A DNA stretch of 14,938 bases from Clostridia bacterium (GTDB lineage Bacteria > Bacillota_E > SLMV01 > PUMD01). The stretch lies in assembly GCA_003562655.1 (NCBI GenBank), contig PWUC01000228.1:1-14938 (forward strand). Reading direction: 5' to 3'. A program made the position numbers and the translations under genes. Below, piece after piece: positions 7,025-14,880 of this stretch; positions within the stretch are counted from its first letter, which is position 1, and the number at the start of each line of letters is the position of its first letter. The notes beneath the pieces are model-generated. The model saw nothing but the letters and a program-made list of their open reading frames with translations. It was not told where the DNA came from and ran no database searches.

Positions 7025-8491
7025 TTACTCGGCAAGTTCCTCAACGTAATCCTCGACATCCTGCAGCAGCGCCCGGGCGTCGAAGAGGACTCCGTCTCTG
7101 ATTGTCCACCTGACCCCGCCCGCCTGGATCTTCGTGACCCGGTCATCCAGGAACCTCTCCACGCCCGTCCCGTACATCACCTTGAAATTGTCCAGGGGAT
7201 TGCCGTCAATGATGGCCAGGTCTGCAGCATAACCCTTCCTGATTCCCTCTGACAGTTGGCTCAGGCCCAGGGACCTTCCGGCATTGGTGGTGGCCATCTT
7301 GATGATGTCAACGGGATGAATGCCGGCCTCCTGCAGCAGCTCCATCTCTCGCACCATGGAGAAACCGAAAAGCGCGTACAGGAACCCGGCATCGGAACCC
7401 ACCGTGATCGTTCCACCGCGGTCAAAGAACACCTTCAGGTATTTCATCCACAGACGATACTTCTCCTTCCAGGCGATCTCGTCTGCGGTCCTCCACTCAA
7501 AATGGTAGGAAGCATGCAGCCCCGGGGTCGGCTCCCAGGTCTCCCTCAGGGAGGCAACGGCAAACCTCCTGTTGCACTCCAGGGCCCTGGCCCGTTCCAG
7601 GTCCCGGTTGGATTCATAGACGGCCATGGTCGGGTTCCACACCGTGCCGTTTTCGACCAACACGTCCAGCACCTCGTTGATGCGGTCGGGGTGCTTCTCG
7701 GCCTCGGTCCAGTTGTGTGCCGACTCACGGAAACGGGCAAGCTCGTCCATTTCATTGTAGTCGAGGGGGAAGGACTGAATCCCCCTGATGGCGGCTTCGG
7801 GGATCCCGTAGGTGTGCTCTATCGTGCTGACACCGGCGTTGGAGGCCATGACAGCATCGACCTCGCTGCCAGCGGCCAGGTGAACGGCCACTCCCCCACC
7901 CATGTTGAGCTTCCGGGACTCGTCACAGAACGCCTCAAGGACATCATAGTAGGCCCCGATGAGCTTCACCCCGTCGGCCCCGAGTTCCCTGAACTCGTGA
8001 ACCTGTTGCCGGGCCTCATCAGGTGAGAGGTCATTGGCGCCGAGACATCCTTGCATGATGAAGAGGCGCGGAATCGGGAGCTCTGGATCTCTTTCACTGA
8101 TCTCGCGCTGCCGGTAGAGCATCTTTTCCACACCGAAACCGACGGTGCGGAGGGTGGTGACACCATGGGCGAGCCAGAGCTTGAACACATAGTCGGTTCC
8201 CCGGGGACCGCATTTGGTGTGATCCAGGGGGACGTGCGCGTGCATCTCGACCAGGCCCGGAATCACGTACATCCCCGTCGCATCGATGACCCGATCGCCC
8301 CCGGGCCTCTCCCAGTCAGGGGGGTACCGGTGCAGCGATACCGGATCCACCTTCAGAACATCCGTTACGATGCCTCCCTCAATGACCAGATCCATCGGGC
8401 CCTCAGGGGGAGTTCCACGTCCGTTGACCACCGTTGCATTCCGGATGACCAGACGACGATGCTGCTGCCCCATTATGCCATTGCTGTTCAT
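7025..8491 (-). CDS. Metal-dependent amidohydrolase family protein
   Basis: This 488-residue amidohydrolase superfamily enzyme hydrolyses C-N or related bonds with one or two bound metal ions. The ligand set is complete: HAH at 84-86 after IPGLVEM, K176 (GVKLIG, the likely carboxylated lysine), H204 (AVHLAAG), H226 (IEHTYG) and D367 (VGSDAGF). The N-terminal strand LVIRNATVVNGRG and the C-terminal KGYAADLAIIDGNPL form the small beta-sandwich around the barrel. This pattern resembles the prolidase/imidazolonepropionase-related group; the substrate is not readable. No signal peptide is visible. ATG 8491 is preceded by GGAGG (8500-8504) with 8-nt spacing; the GTG at 8500 is part of that site and is rejected. 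It is divergent from the S8 protease gene and upstream of the HtrA-like gene on the same strand. Confidence 0.9.
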   Translation of the reverse strand: MNSNGIMGQQHRRLVIRNATVVNGRGTPPEGPMDLVIEGGIVTDVLKVDPVSLHRYPPDWERPGGDRVIDATGMYVIPGLVEMHAHVPLDHTKCGPRGTDYVFKLWLAHGVTTLRTVGFGVEKMLYRQREISERDPELPIPRLFIMQGCLGANDLSPDEARQQVHEFRELGADGVKLIGAYYDVLEAFCDESRKLNMGGGVAVHLAAGSEVDAVMASNAGVSTIEHTYGIPEAAIRGIQSFPLDYNEMDELARFRESAHNWTEAEKHPDRINEVLDVLVENGTVWNPTMAVYESNRDLERARALECNRRFAVASLRETWEPTPGLHASYHFEWRTADEIAWKEKYRLWMKYLKVFFDRGGTITVGSDAGFLYALFGFSMVREMELLQEAGIHPVDIIKMATTNAGRSLGLSQLSEGIRKGYAADLAIIDGNPLDNFKVMYGTGVERFLDDRVTKIQAGGVRWTIRDGVLFDARALLQDVEDYVEELAE

Positions 8492-8610
8492 GATGACCAC
8501 CTCCGGAAGCTCAGACTATCCTGAAAACGCGGCAAAGCCAAGGGTTTCGCCCCGTACAGCCTGGGTCCTGAGCCCGCCTTCCGCCCGCCAGAGGCCTTTC
8601 CGCTGGCCAC

Positions 8611-8624
8611 CCCCCGAGAGGGGG
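8611..8624. repeat. GC hairpin with GAGA tetraloop
   Basis: CCCCC-GAGA-GGGGG forms a 5-bp all-GC stem, read on the plus strand, with a GNRA loop. It lies in the spacer between the divergent amidohydrolase and S8 protease genes. No T-tract follows. It would fall in the leader of the amidohydrolase mRNA if that promoter is upstream of it. Confidence 0.4.
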
Positions 8625-8640
8625 CCGGGTCCTTGCAGAA

Positions 8641-8672
8641 ACAGTGCGGTCGCGGGCCCGCGGCCGTGCAGT
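8641..8672. repeat. Long imperfect palindrome
   Basis: Centred between 8656 and 8657, 13 consecutive positions can pair outward (44/69 to 56/57 in the 86xx numbering), including three G-T wobbles. One mismatch and two more pairs follow. The inner CGCGGGCCCGCG is a perfect palindrome. It could be a leader hairpin, a protein-binding site or a REP-like extragenic element. No second copy is evident in this window. Confidence 0.45.
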
Positions 8673-8730
8673 GCCAGCCTCCGGCATAACTACCCAGGGA
8701 CTGTATAATCTGCCATTCCAAGACTCTCCA

Positions 8731-8760
8731 TTGATTCGGGTGCCTTTAATTGCTTAATAT
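8731..8760 (+). promoter_or_regulatory. Possible sigma-A promoter for the S8 protease
   Basis: TTGATT (8731-8736) and TAATAT (8755-8760) are separated by 18 nt, each matching four of six consensus bases, in an AT-rich island ahead of the S8 gene. This would leave a leader of about 115 nt. A perfect TATAAT at 8704-8709 is an alternative -10 but has no -35 partner that I can see. Confidence 0.3.
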
Positions 8761-8881
8761 GTTTATACACACTGCGTCAGACACCTGCAAATCCTGGCGA
8801 AATCACGCGCTACTGCGTCGAAGAGGAGGCCAAGCCCTTTCAATATTCGCTTCGGCACCATGGAACCGGAGGGAGTACCGA

Positions 8882-11446
8882 ATGCACTTAGAAACAGCCA
8901 CGAGGTCAAGGCTATTGTTCGCTGGCCTGGTAATGCTGATTATCCTTGCGCTGGGTGCCTACGGCGCAAATGTCGACGCGTCCATTCTCCGCTCTGCCAG
9001 CGCCGTCGATGATCAGAGCTGGGCTCTGATCCATCACCGGGCGGACCATGCTGTGGACCCAGCCGCCGGGTTGACGGTCGAGGTGAACTACGGCAGTTTT
9101 AGCCTCGCCCACGGTACGACGGAACAGCTGCAGCGAGCAGAAGATGCCGGCCAGTACGTGCAATTCCTCCCTGACAGAACCCGCGTGTACCTCAACCACT
9201 GGTCCTTTTGCACCGAAGAGGGCACACCCCCTGTTCCTCCGAATCTGCGCAGCCAGCCGGCCAGTGGGCAGCCCACATACCACCTGCTTCAGTTCATCGG
9301 CCCGGTCTTGGATGCATGGATGACGGCACTGGAAGGCAAAGGAATCGGGTTTCTGGAGTACGTTCCCAACTACACCTACGTCGTCAGGGCCACACAGCAG
9401 CAGATGGCCGGGATATCTGAGCGTCCGGAAGTGCAGTGGCACGGCCTCTACCACGAGGGACTGCGCATGAGCCCGTCGGTCCGCCAGGCCCTGGCCGGAG
9501 GCCCGTCAGACTCGAATCTCGAGCAGAAGTACGTCGTCGAGTTTTACGCCGATGAATTCCCCGAGCAGTTTGAATCTCTGCTCAGGGCGGCCGGCCTGGT
9601 CACAGACGAGATCACCCGGCTGGCCGGCTACCCCAAATCGGCACCGCGGTACCGTGCCGTCGTGGACGCACCCCTGGCGGTCCTGTTCTCAATCATCACC
9701 GACACTGGATTCTCCTACGTGGCACCGGCCCCCTCGATGCAGCTGTTCAACAGTGAGACCCGGGGGATCATAAACACCGACACTGCCCACTCTCATCAGC
9801 TGTCGGGCCGCGGCCAGATCGTCGCCGTCACCGACAGCGGGCTGGACACAGACCACGAGATGTTTGTCGACCCCGACCACTCCAGTGGCACCGGCGGCGA
9901 CCTGCCCTGGCCCTGGCCCTTCGACGAAACGGACAGCACGCCGGGCATGAACGCGCAAGGAGCCATCTCTGCCCTGCCCTTCCCCTGGCCGTGGAACCCG
10001 GGGCAGCCCAGTTTTGGCGACGACCACCGCAAGGTCCAGGCATTCATTGACCTGTCCAACGACTTCTTCTCGAGCAGCAGCGACCCCATCGGCCACGGCA
10101 CCCACGTGGCCGGAACCGTAGCCGGGAACGCAGAACCGTACGGAGAATGGAACAAATACGATGGACATGCCTACGAGGCCCGGCTGGTCGTCATCAAGGC
10201 CTTTACCTCCCTGGGAACCTGGGGAGCCGGATTCGACTTCTACAGCGTATTTGAGGAGGCTCACGACGCTGGAGCCCTGGTAAACAACCAGAGCTGGGGC
10301 GGCAAGAGCAGCAGCCTGGAGGACGGATACGGCACAGTGGGCCGCGACGCTGACCGCTTCATGGCCGACTATCCCTCCAACCTGCTGGTGGTCGCATCGG
10401 GCAACTTTGGAGATGATAGGGGACTCACCATCGCCACACCCGGTGATGCCAAGAACATCCTCACCGTTGGGGCGGTAGACACCGGCAATCCCGAAGGGGT
10501 CGCAGCTTTTTCATCCCGAGGACCCACAGCCGATGGTCGCCTGAAACCCGACCTGGTGGCGCCGGGTAATCCAATCGTCTCTGCGGCTGTCGATACGACG
10601 GACCGATACATCGCCCAGCAGGGCACCAGCATGGCGACCCCCGTTGCCTCCGGGGCGGCCGCCCTGGTCCGCCAGTACTACTCCGACGGATTCTACCCAG
10701 CGGGAGCGGCAGGCAGCGGCGGCTTTGAGCCCAGTGCAGCCCTCGTCAAGGCGACGCTGCTCTGCGGCGCCCGGGAGATATCCGGGCCGAACTCCGACCG
10801 CGAAAATGAGGGCCGGTACCCCAATTCCTCCCAGGGATGGGGACTGCTCGACCTAGACGGTTCGCTGTACTGGCCCGGCGACGACCGCTCCATGCTGGTC
10901 TGGGACAACCCCACGGGCCTGAGCACCGGCGCCTCGTGGGAGGAGGAGATATTCATCAGCGACGGCTCCCAGCCCCTGCATCTGCACCTGGCCTGGACAG
11001 ATCCCGCCCCCGCCCAGGGCGCGCAGCGCCACCTGGTCAATGACCTCAACCTCGAACTGGTCGCCCCGGACGGAACGGTCTACCGCGGCAACAATCTCAC
11101 CGGTCTGAACCCCGGCTACAGCATCGCCGGCGGGGACCCGGACTCCATCAACAACACGGAGGGAATCCGCCTCCTGCCCGGCCACAGTACCCCGGGCGAC
11201 CTGCCCGGGGGGAAGTACACGGTCCGGGTTGTGGGGGGCAACATCCCGGCAGGCCCGCAGTCCTTCGCCCTGGTGGTGCGCGGTGGTCTCACGGATGAGT
11301 GGACGGAGCCGCCGGACGAAGATGAGGACCGGGTCCTTGTGACCATCAGCATCGATGCAGATGCCTGGGAGGATCTGCGGGACGATATCATGGCGTACGA
11401 TGACCTCGAGGGCGTAGAGGTGAGAGTGACCCTGCCCGGCGAGTGA
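8882..11446 (+). CDS. Secreted subtilisin-like (S8) serine protease, KP-43-like
   Basis: This 854-residue extracellular endopeptidase has a signal peptide spanning about 1-30 (RSRLLF then a leucine/isoleucine-rich core). A long N-terminal region (about 35-290) looks like a propeptide. The S8 domain has D318 (VTDSGLD), H405 (GHGTHVAG), oxyanion N508 (VASGN) and S583 (GTSMATP), a complete triad. About 87 residues separate D318 and H405, far more than in typical subtilisins; the insert includes two PWPW motifs. The following jelly-roll domain (about 665-800), with LVNDLNLELVAPDGT and YRGNN, resembles that of KP-43-type alkaline proteases. An acidic tail completes the protein. ATG 8882 has GGAGGGAG (8868-8875) 6 nt upstream and places the signal peptide at the N-terminus; the frame is open back to a TTG at 8750 with no such support. 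Confidence 0.93.
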   Translation: MHLETATRSRLLFAGLVMLIILALGAYGANVDASILRSASAVDDQSWALIHHRADHAVDPAAGLTVEVNYGSFSLAHGTTEQLQRAEDAGQYVQFLPDRTRVYLNHWSFCTEEGTPPVPPNLRSQPASGQPTYHLLQFIGPVLDAWMTALEGKGIGFLEYVPNYTYVVRATQQQMAGISERPEVQWHGLYHEGLRMSPSVRQALAGGPSDSNLEQKYVVEFYADEFPEQFESLLRAAGLVTDEITRLAGYPKSAPRYRAVVDAPLAVLFSIITDTGFSYVAPAPSMQLFNSETRGIINTDTAHSHQLSGRGQIVAVTDSGLDTDHEMFVDPDHSSGTGGDLPWPWPFDETDSTPGMNAQGAISALPFPWPWNPGQPSFGDDHRKVQAFIDLSNDFFSSSSDPIGHGTHVAGTVAGNAEPYGEWNKYDGHAYEARLVVIKAFTSLGTWGAGFDFYSVFEEAHDAGALVNNQSWGGKSSSLEDGYGTVGRDADRFMADYPSNLLVVASGNFGDDRGLTIATPGDAKNILTVGAVDTGNPEGVAAFSSRGPTADGRLKPDLVAPGNPIVSAAVDTTDRYIAQQGTSMATPVASGAAALVRQYYSDGFYPAGAAGSGGFEPSAALVKATLLCGAREISGPNSDRENEGRYPNSSQGWGLLDLDGSLYWPGDDRSMLVWDNPTGLSTGASWEEEIFISDGSQPLHLHLAWTDPAPAQGAQRHLVNDLNLELVAPDGTVYRGNNLTGLNPGYSIAGGDPDSINNTEGIRLLPGHSTPGDLPGGKYTVRVVGGNIPAGPQSFALVVRGGLTDEWTEPPDEDEDRVLVTISIDADAWEDLRDDIMAYDDLEGVEVRVTLPGE

Positions 11447-11479
11447 ACGCTGGCATGTCACGCTGAAACTGATCCTAGC

Positions 11480-11511
11480 ACCGGTGCCCGGCCACAGGTC
11501 CGGGCACCGGT
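11480..11511. terminator. Strong bidirectional hairpin between convergent genes
   Basis: Perfect 12-bp arms ACCGGTGCCCGG (11480-11491) and CCGGGCACCGGT (11500-11511) enclose an 8-nt loop. They sit 33 nt after the S8 stop and facing the end of the PilW-like gene. The position suits a shared terminator. Neither strand has a following T-tract, so it is not a textbook intrinsic terminator and may act as a 3' stabilising stem or a Rho-assisted stop. Confidence 0.6.
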
Positions 11512-11599
11512 CACGTCTGCACCCGTTCCGCACCCGAAGCCGCCTGCAGGGATTCTCCGTTCAGGGCAACGGCCCGACCGCCCACCGGCAGTTCCCGGC

Positions 11600-12946
11600 T
11601 CACCCGCCCCGGAAGATCTCGAACTCGCAGTCCATGCCCGTATCGCTGCGGTGCGCCCGCAGCACGGAGACATCGGAGACATCGGGGTCATCCAGGCCCT
11701 GCCACTGCTGTCCACCGATCCTCACCGTCACGACGAGATCCTCCGGCAACGTCTGCTCGGAGGAGAGGGCTAGGATCATCTCGTCCCGGTGGACATCGTA
11801 CTCATAGCTGTGCGCCAGCTCGACCTCGGGCACGTCACACCACACGGAGAAATCCTCTGCGGAGAGGAATCCCGTCTCGGTCCAGGATTCGATCCTGCTC
11901 CAATCTCCAACCGTGATCACGTATTCCGGGGTCAGCTTCCATCCCAGGAGCCTGAGGGCGAAGACGAGATCATCCTCTGCGCCAGTGATGTGCTCAACCG
12001 TCACTACCTCGAGCCCACCCCAGGGCATGACGGCGTATGCCCGGGTCAGGGGCTCGTCGATCCCGTCAACTCTCACCTGCATCTTGTAGGTCCCGGGAGG
12101 AACCTCCTGATGGAACGTGACCAGGAACTCGGCGGCATCACTGAATATGGATGTCTGGCCGACATAATGACCCTCAGCGTCGACAGTACCGGGACTGATT
12201 GTCACGTCTTGCACCCCTGGCTCCGTCCTGTCCCCTTCAAATGCCAGGAGAGTGACGTCTGTGCCGTTGTCAACCCCGTACGTGCTGACTGCCACCCTGA
12301 CCTGGGTCTGCTCACCCTCCACGTGCCCCTGGGTTCTCTCACCGGTGCCGGGATGGGTCAGCAGCACGTTCCTTATCATCGGAGGGGGTGGAGCCGGGCT
12401 GACGTAGCGGACCCCAACACCCACCTCGTCCTCCATGTCGCCCTCGGGGTCCAGGGTTATACCGGAAGCATTCAGAAGAAGAACTTCCGTGGTTATGCTG
12501 TACTCTGCACCCTGCTGTTCTCCAGTTATCCCGAAAAAGAGAACATCCTCTCCCCCCTCACTGTCGGCAAAGACCAGGGAGAAGGTCACATCCGAAGAGA
12601 TGTCCTCAAATAGCACCTGTTCATCGCCCGGCCCGGGGGGGCGGTAGACGACGGATCCCTCGCGGACGTAAATGTGGCTGCACTCGGGGTGGAACTCGAA
12701 GTCCTCCCCCAGTATTTGCACCTCATGGGCAAACCGCATTTGACCCGAGATGAAATCCGCGATCAGCCGGGTGTTCTGCTGCAGGTTGGACTGCACCTCT
12801 CCCGCCCCAAAGGTGCGGGCTCCGAGGGAAAACAGTGAAAGCATCAGGGGCAAGGCAAGGAGCAGGACCGTCAGGGCCACGACCACCTCCACCAGGGTCA
12901 GGCCCCTCCTGCCGCGAAGAACTGCCGATGTCATGTATGCGCCCAT
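11600..12946 (-). CDS. PilW-like pseudopilin with large C-terminal extension
   Basis: This is a predicted minor component of a type IV/type II-like pseudopilus (448 residues). The prepilin signal is clear: a 15-residue leader ending RGRRG, cleavage before L16, Glu at +5 (E20, in LTLVE) and a hydrophobic helix to about residue 42. The region after it (QQNTRLIADFISGQMR) resembles PilW/PulJ-type proteins. A proline hinge PAPPPP at 185-189 is followed by about 260 residues of beta-rich sequence, including an Ig-like stretch (about 190-305). Ordinary PilW/GspJ proteins are much shorter beyond the pilin fold. ATG 12946 has GAGGGGG 6 nt upstream and begins 11 nt after the PilV-like stop; GTG 12961 is possible but overlaps that ribosome binding site. 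It is the last gene of the operon. Confidence 0.85.
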   Translation of the reverse strand: MGAYMTSAVLRGRRGLTLVEVVVALTVLLLALPLMLSLFSLGARTFGAGEVQSNLQQNTRLIADFISGQMRFAHEVQILGEDFEFHPECSHIYVREGSVVYRPPGPGDEQVLFEDISSDVTFSLVFADSEGGEDVLFFGITGEQQGAEYSITTEVLLLNASGITLDPEGDMEDEVGVGVRYVSPAPPPPMIRNVLLTHPGTGERTQGHVEGEQTQVRVAVSTYGVDNGTDVTLLAFEGDRTEPGVQDVTISPGTVDAEGHYVGQTSIFSDAAEFLVTFHQEVPPGTYKMQVRVDGIDEPLTRAYAVMPWGGLEVVTVEHITGAEDDLVFALRLLGWKLTPEYVITVGDWSRIESWTETGFLSAEDFSVWCDVPEVELAHSYEYDVHRDEMILALSSEQTLPEDLVVTVRIGGQQWQGLDDPDVSDVSVLRAHRSDTGMDCEFEIFRGG

Positions 12947-12957
12947 CCTGATCCCCC

Positions 12958-13317
12958 TCACTTTCTCGGGTCAAATACGAGGATGAAGGTACTGCGACCC
13001 CCGAATTCCACGGGGACAGAGATCGTCTCACCCGACACATCCATGATCCCGACGCCCGGGAATTGAATCTGCAGGTCGAGTTCCTCTCCCGTCGCCTGAT
13101 CAGAACCGAGGGCAGCATCAACCTGTCCCTGCGCCTCGTACAGGACGCGTACAAAATGAGAGGCGAAGAACACCCCCGAGTGTCCCTGGTTCACCAGCAG
13201 GACGAAGACCGTCGCCACCAGCATCAACACGGCGACGGCCACCAGGGCCTCCATCAGGGCAAAACCTCGCCGGTTGGCGGTCTCAACCGCCGTGTCGGCA
13301 TGACTTTCCGGGTTCAC
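12958..13317 (-). CDS. PilV-like pseudopilin
   Basis: This small predicted minor pseudopilin (119 residues) has the prepilin signal NRRG with cleavage before F19 and Glu at +5 (E23, in FALME). A hydrophobic helix follows (ALVAVAVLMLVATVFVLLV), then a short globular part of about 75 residues. FALMEALVA is the classical PilV/GspI-type sequence. The preferred start is GTG 13317, whose GTGA overlaps the TGA of the upstream gene, indicating translational coupling. An in-frame ATG at 13326 directly abuts the AGGGGGAG site and is too close to use it. It lies between the PilX-like and PilW-like genes. Confidence 0.85.
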   Translation of the reverse strand: MNPESHADTAVETANRRGFALMEALVAVAVLMLVATVFVLLVNQGHSGVFFASHFVRVLYEAQGQVDAALGSDQATGEELDLQIQFPGVGIMDVSGETISVPVEFGGRSTFILVFDPRK

Positions 13318-14366
13318 GGATGCCATCTCCCCCTGGTGTACCTGTCCAGATCCAGATCAGCGCTGTCGACCACGGTTCCCTCAAAGGTCAGATTTCCCCC
13401 GGTGATCAGGTGCCTGGATATGACAGATCCCCGCAGGACCGATGTCCCCGTCAGGTCCACCGTCGCCTTGGGTCCATAGACTGCCCCCGTGAACTCCGGG
13501 GTGCCGGCCAGGTCGAAGGTGGCATCTTCAGCAAGAAACACGATGACGGAGGCCTCCGAAGTGGTGGTGATGAAGCGTCCCCCACCCCTGAACTCCTCCG
13601 TCACATAAAGCAGAAACCTCCCCCTGCCCTCGAGAACCACCGCGGCCTGTCCCGTGCAGCTGAAGCTGTCCACCTTGAGAATCCTGTCCTCCGGGTCACC
13701 CTCCTCATCTCCCAGCTTCACTGTCAGCTCGTCCTGGCCACTGAAGACGGCCGAGCTGGCCCTGCCATCCACGTCAAGGACGAAATCCCCCTGGAGGGTA
13801 CCGAAGTCCTCCAGCTCCTCATCTGCGGGGAAATCCGCGTCAGGATAGACCAATTCGGGATCGTGGTGCACCTCGCCGTCAACGACGACCTCCCAGGCGC
13901 CGCTGATACTGTCGGTATAGACCACGTTGCCCCGGATCTCTGTCGCCTGGCCCTCGATGTGAATGTCGTTTCCGAAGGCCGTCGCATCAAATACACTGAC
14001 ACTGTTCAGCGACAGGCGGACCGTCTCGGTCACATCGTCCACGGTGCCGGAGGACTCAATGATGATTTCAGTCCGGTGATCACCGTAGATCAGGACCTGA
14101 ACCTGGCCCTGCCCCAGGGCAAAGGCCTCCGATCCATATCCGACGAACTGCTCTGCCAGATCCCGGTTTTGAAGCAGATAATCCGCGGCAGCCTCGGCGC
14201 CCGAACGGGCCAGGTAGTGGGCCTGGATGCGCCTTTCGGTCCGGTAGACCTGTATCCTGTCAGACGTCCCATACTGCCAGATGGCCGTGCCGAGAAGCAG
14301 CAGGACCGTCGCAACGGCGATCGCTCCCGGCAGCGCCATCCCAAGCTGATGTCGACATGCACCCAT
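13314..14366 (-). CDS. PilX-like minor pseudopilin with beta-rich C-terminal domain
   Basis: This is the first gene of the pseudopilin operon (350 residues). A short basic leader ends at G9. The mature N-terminus MALPGAIAVATVLLLLG is a pilin-type helix with Gly rather than Glu at +5, a feature also seen in GspK/PilX-type tip components. The segment RRIQAHYLARSGAEAAADYLL (about 46-65) is the hallmark of PilX N-terminal domains. The C-terminal half has repeating short strands (FTGAVYGPKATVDLTGTSVLRGSVIS), like the beta-helical domain commonly fused to Firmicutes PilX-like proteins. ATG 14366 has AGGGAGGG (14372-14379) 5 nt upstream; a GTG at 14384 lies upstream of that site. It overlaps the PilV-like gene. 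Confidence 0.85.
   Translation of the reverse strand: MGACRHQLGMALPGAIAVATVLLLLGTAIWQYGTSDRIQVYRTERRIQAHYLARSGAEAAADYLLQNRDLAEQFVGYGSEAFALGQGQVQVLIYGDHRTEIIIESSGTVDDVTETVRLSLNSVSVFDATAFGNDIHIEGQATEIRGNVVYTDSISGAWEVVVDGEVHHDPELVYPDADFPADEELEDFGTLQGDFVLDVDGRASSAVFSGQDELTVKLGDEEGDPEDRILKVDSFSCTGQAAVVLEGRGRFLLYVTEEFRGGGRFITTTSEASVIVFLAEDATFDLAGTPEFTGAVYGPKATVDLTGTSVLRGSVISRHLITGGNLTFEGTVVDSADLDLDRYTRGRWHP
13327..13334 (-). promoter_or_regulatory. Ribosome binding site setting the PilV-like start
   Basis: AGGGGGAG ends directly before ATG 13326 but lies 9 nt from GTG 13317. This favours the GTG, which also overlaps the preceding TGA. Confidence 0.55.
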
Positions 14367-14395
14367 AGGGTCCCTCCCTATCACGCATGACAGCC

Positions 14396-14409
14396 CCGAC
14401 CCACGTCGG
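14396..14409 (-). other. Hairpin in pseudopilin operon leader
   Basis: On the minus strand CCGAC-GTGG-GTCGG forms a perfect 5-bp stem with a 4-nt loop, 29 nt before the PilX-like start and 16 nt before its ribosome binding site. No T-tract follows. It could stabilise the leader RNA. I do not recognise a riboswitch class here. Confidence 0.35.
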
Positions 14410-14441
14410 AGCCTTGGCCTGGGCAGAAGATGCTACCTCTA

Positions 14442-14469
14442 GTATCGGAGAAAACCGCCTTGAGGTTTA
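14442..14469 (-). promoter_or_regulatory. Possible sigma-D/sigma-28-type promoter for the pseudopilin operon
   Basis: Reading the minus strand, TAAA (14469-14466) is followed after 17 nt by CCGATAC (14448-14442). The flagellar-type sigma consensus is TAAA-N(14-16)-GCCGATA(A/T), so the spacing is at the upper limit and the G preceding CCGATA is T. Transcription would start near 14434, giving a leader of about 70 nt to the PilX-like ATG. Confidence 0.35.
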
Positions 14470-14880
14470 GCTGTCGCCCTCCCAGGGCACTGATCGCTGC
14501 CAGATTCCGCCGGGACTGCACCGATCCGCCGGACGGCCACTACAGGTCGGGGCCTGCCGCGAAGGCGTGTTGATCACTCACACCGGGAGCCCGAACACAA
14601 CTGCACACTCAGACGATCGTTATCCCGGGGTGGGACTGAAAGCCGTCAACTACACCCTCGAAAGCATTGAGGTGCAGCGTCGAAGGAAAACGCCGGTCCG
14701 GATGCATCTGGTCCAGCCGAGGCGCAAAAAATGTCGCCTCCGCCCCAATCCTTTCTGCATGGCCTCCCCCTGCGCTCAGTCCCCGATTTCCGGCCGGCAG
14801 CCGTTTTGTCTCTCAGCCCACGGCAGGAAACCACGTCAAAAAGGGAGAACCACGTATCACAATAGAGGGGAGGCATTTAC
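14470..14880. other. Divergent spacer between pseudopilin operon and nitroreductase
   Basis: I see no convincing gene in this stretch. It contains an inverted repeat GAGGCG (14719-14724) and CGCCTC (14735-14740) around an A-rich 10-nt loop, without a T-tract, and the ribosome binding site AGGGGAGG (14866-14873) of the next gene. A minus-strand open frame of 76 codons (14646-14876) has no ribosome binding site and an unnatural Cys/Trp-rich composition, and is not called. Confidence 0.5.

Noticed and set aside
8641..8680. Minus-strand CCCGCGACC...CACTGT resembling part of a cobalamin riboswitch
   Set aside because: The other conserved blocks of that class are missing on either side; the resemblance comes from the GC palindrome.
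14389..14475. Long-range pairing GACAGC/GCTGTC framing the pseudopilin leader as a possible riboswitch
   Set aside because: Six base pairs over 75 nt are weak evidence, no known class matches, and the pairing would be split by the possible promoter inside it.
14646..14876. Minus-strand open frame of 76 codons upstream of the nitroreductase
   Set aside because: It has no Shine-Dalgarno, shows Cys/Trp/Arg-rich composition typical of non-coding frames, and starts inside the spacer just before the nitroreductase ribosome binding site.
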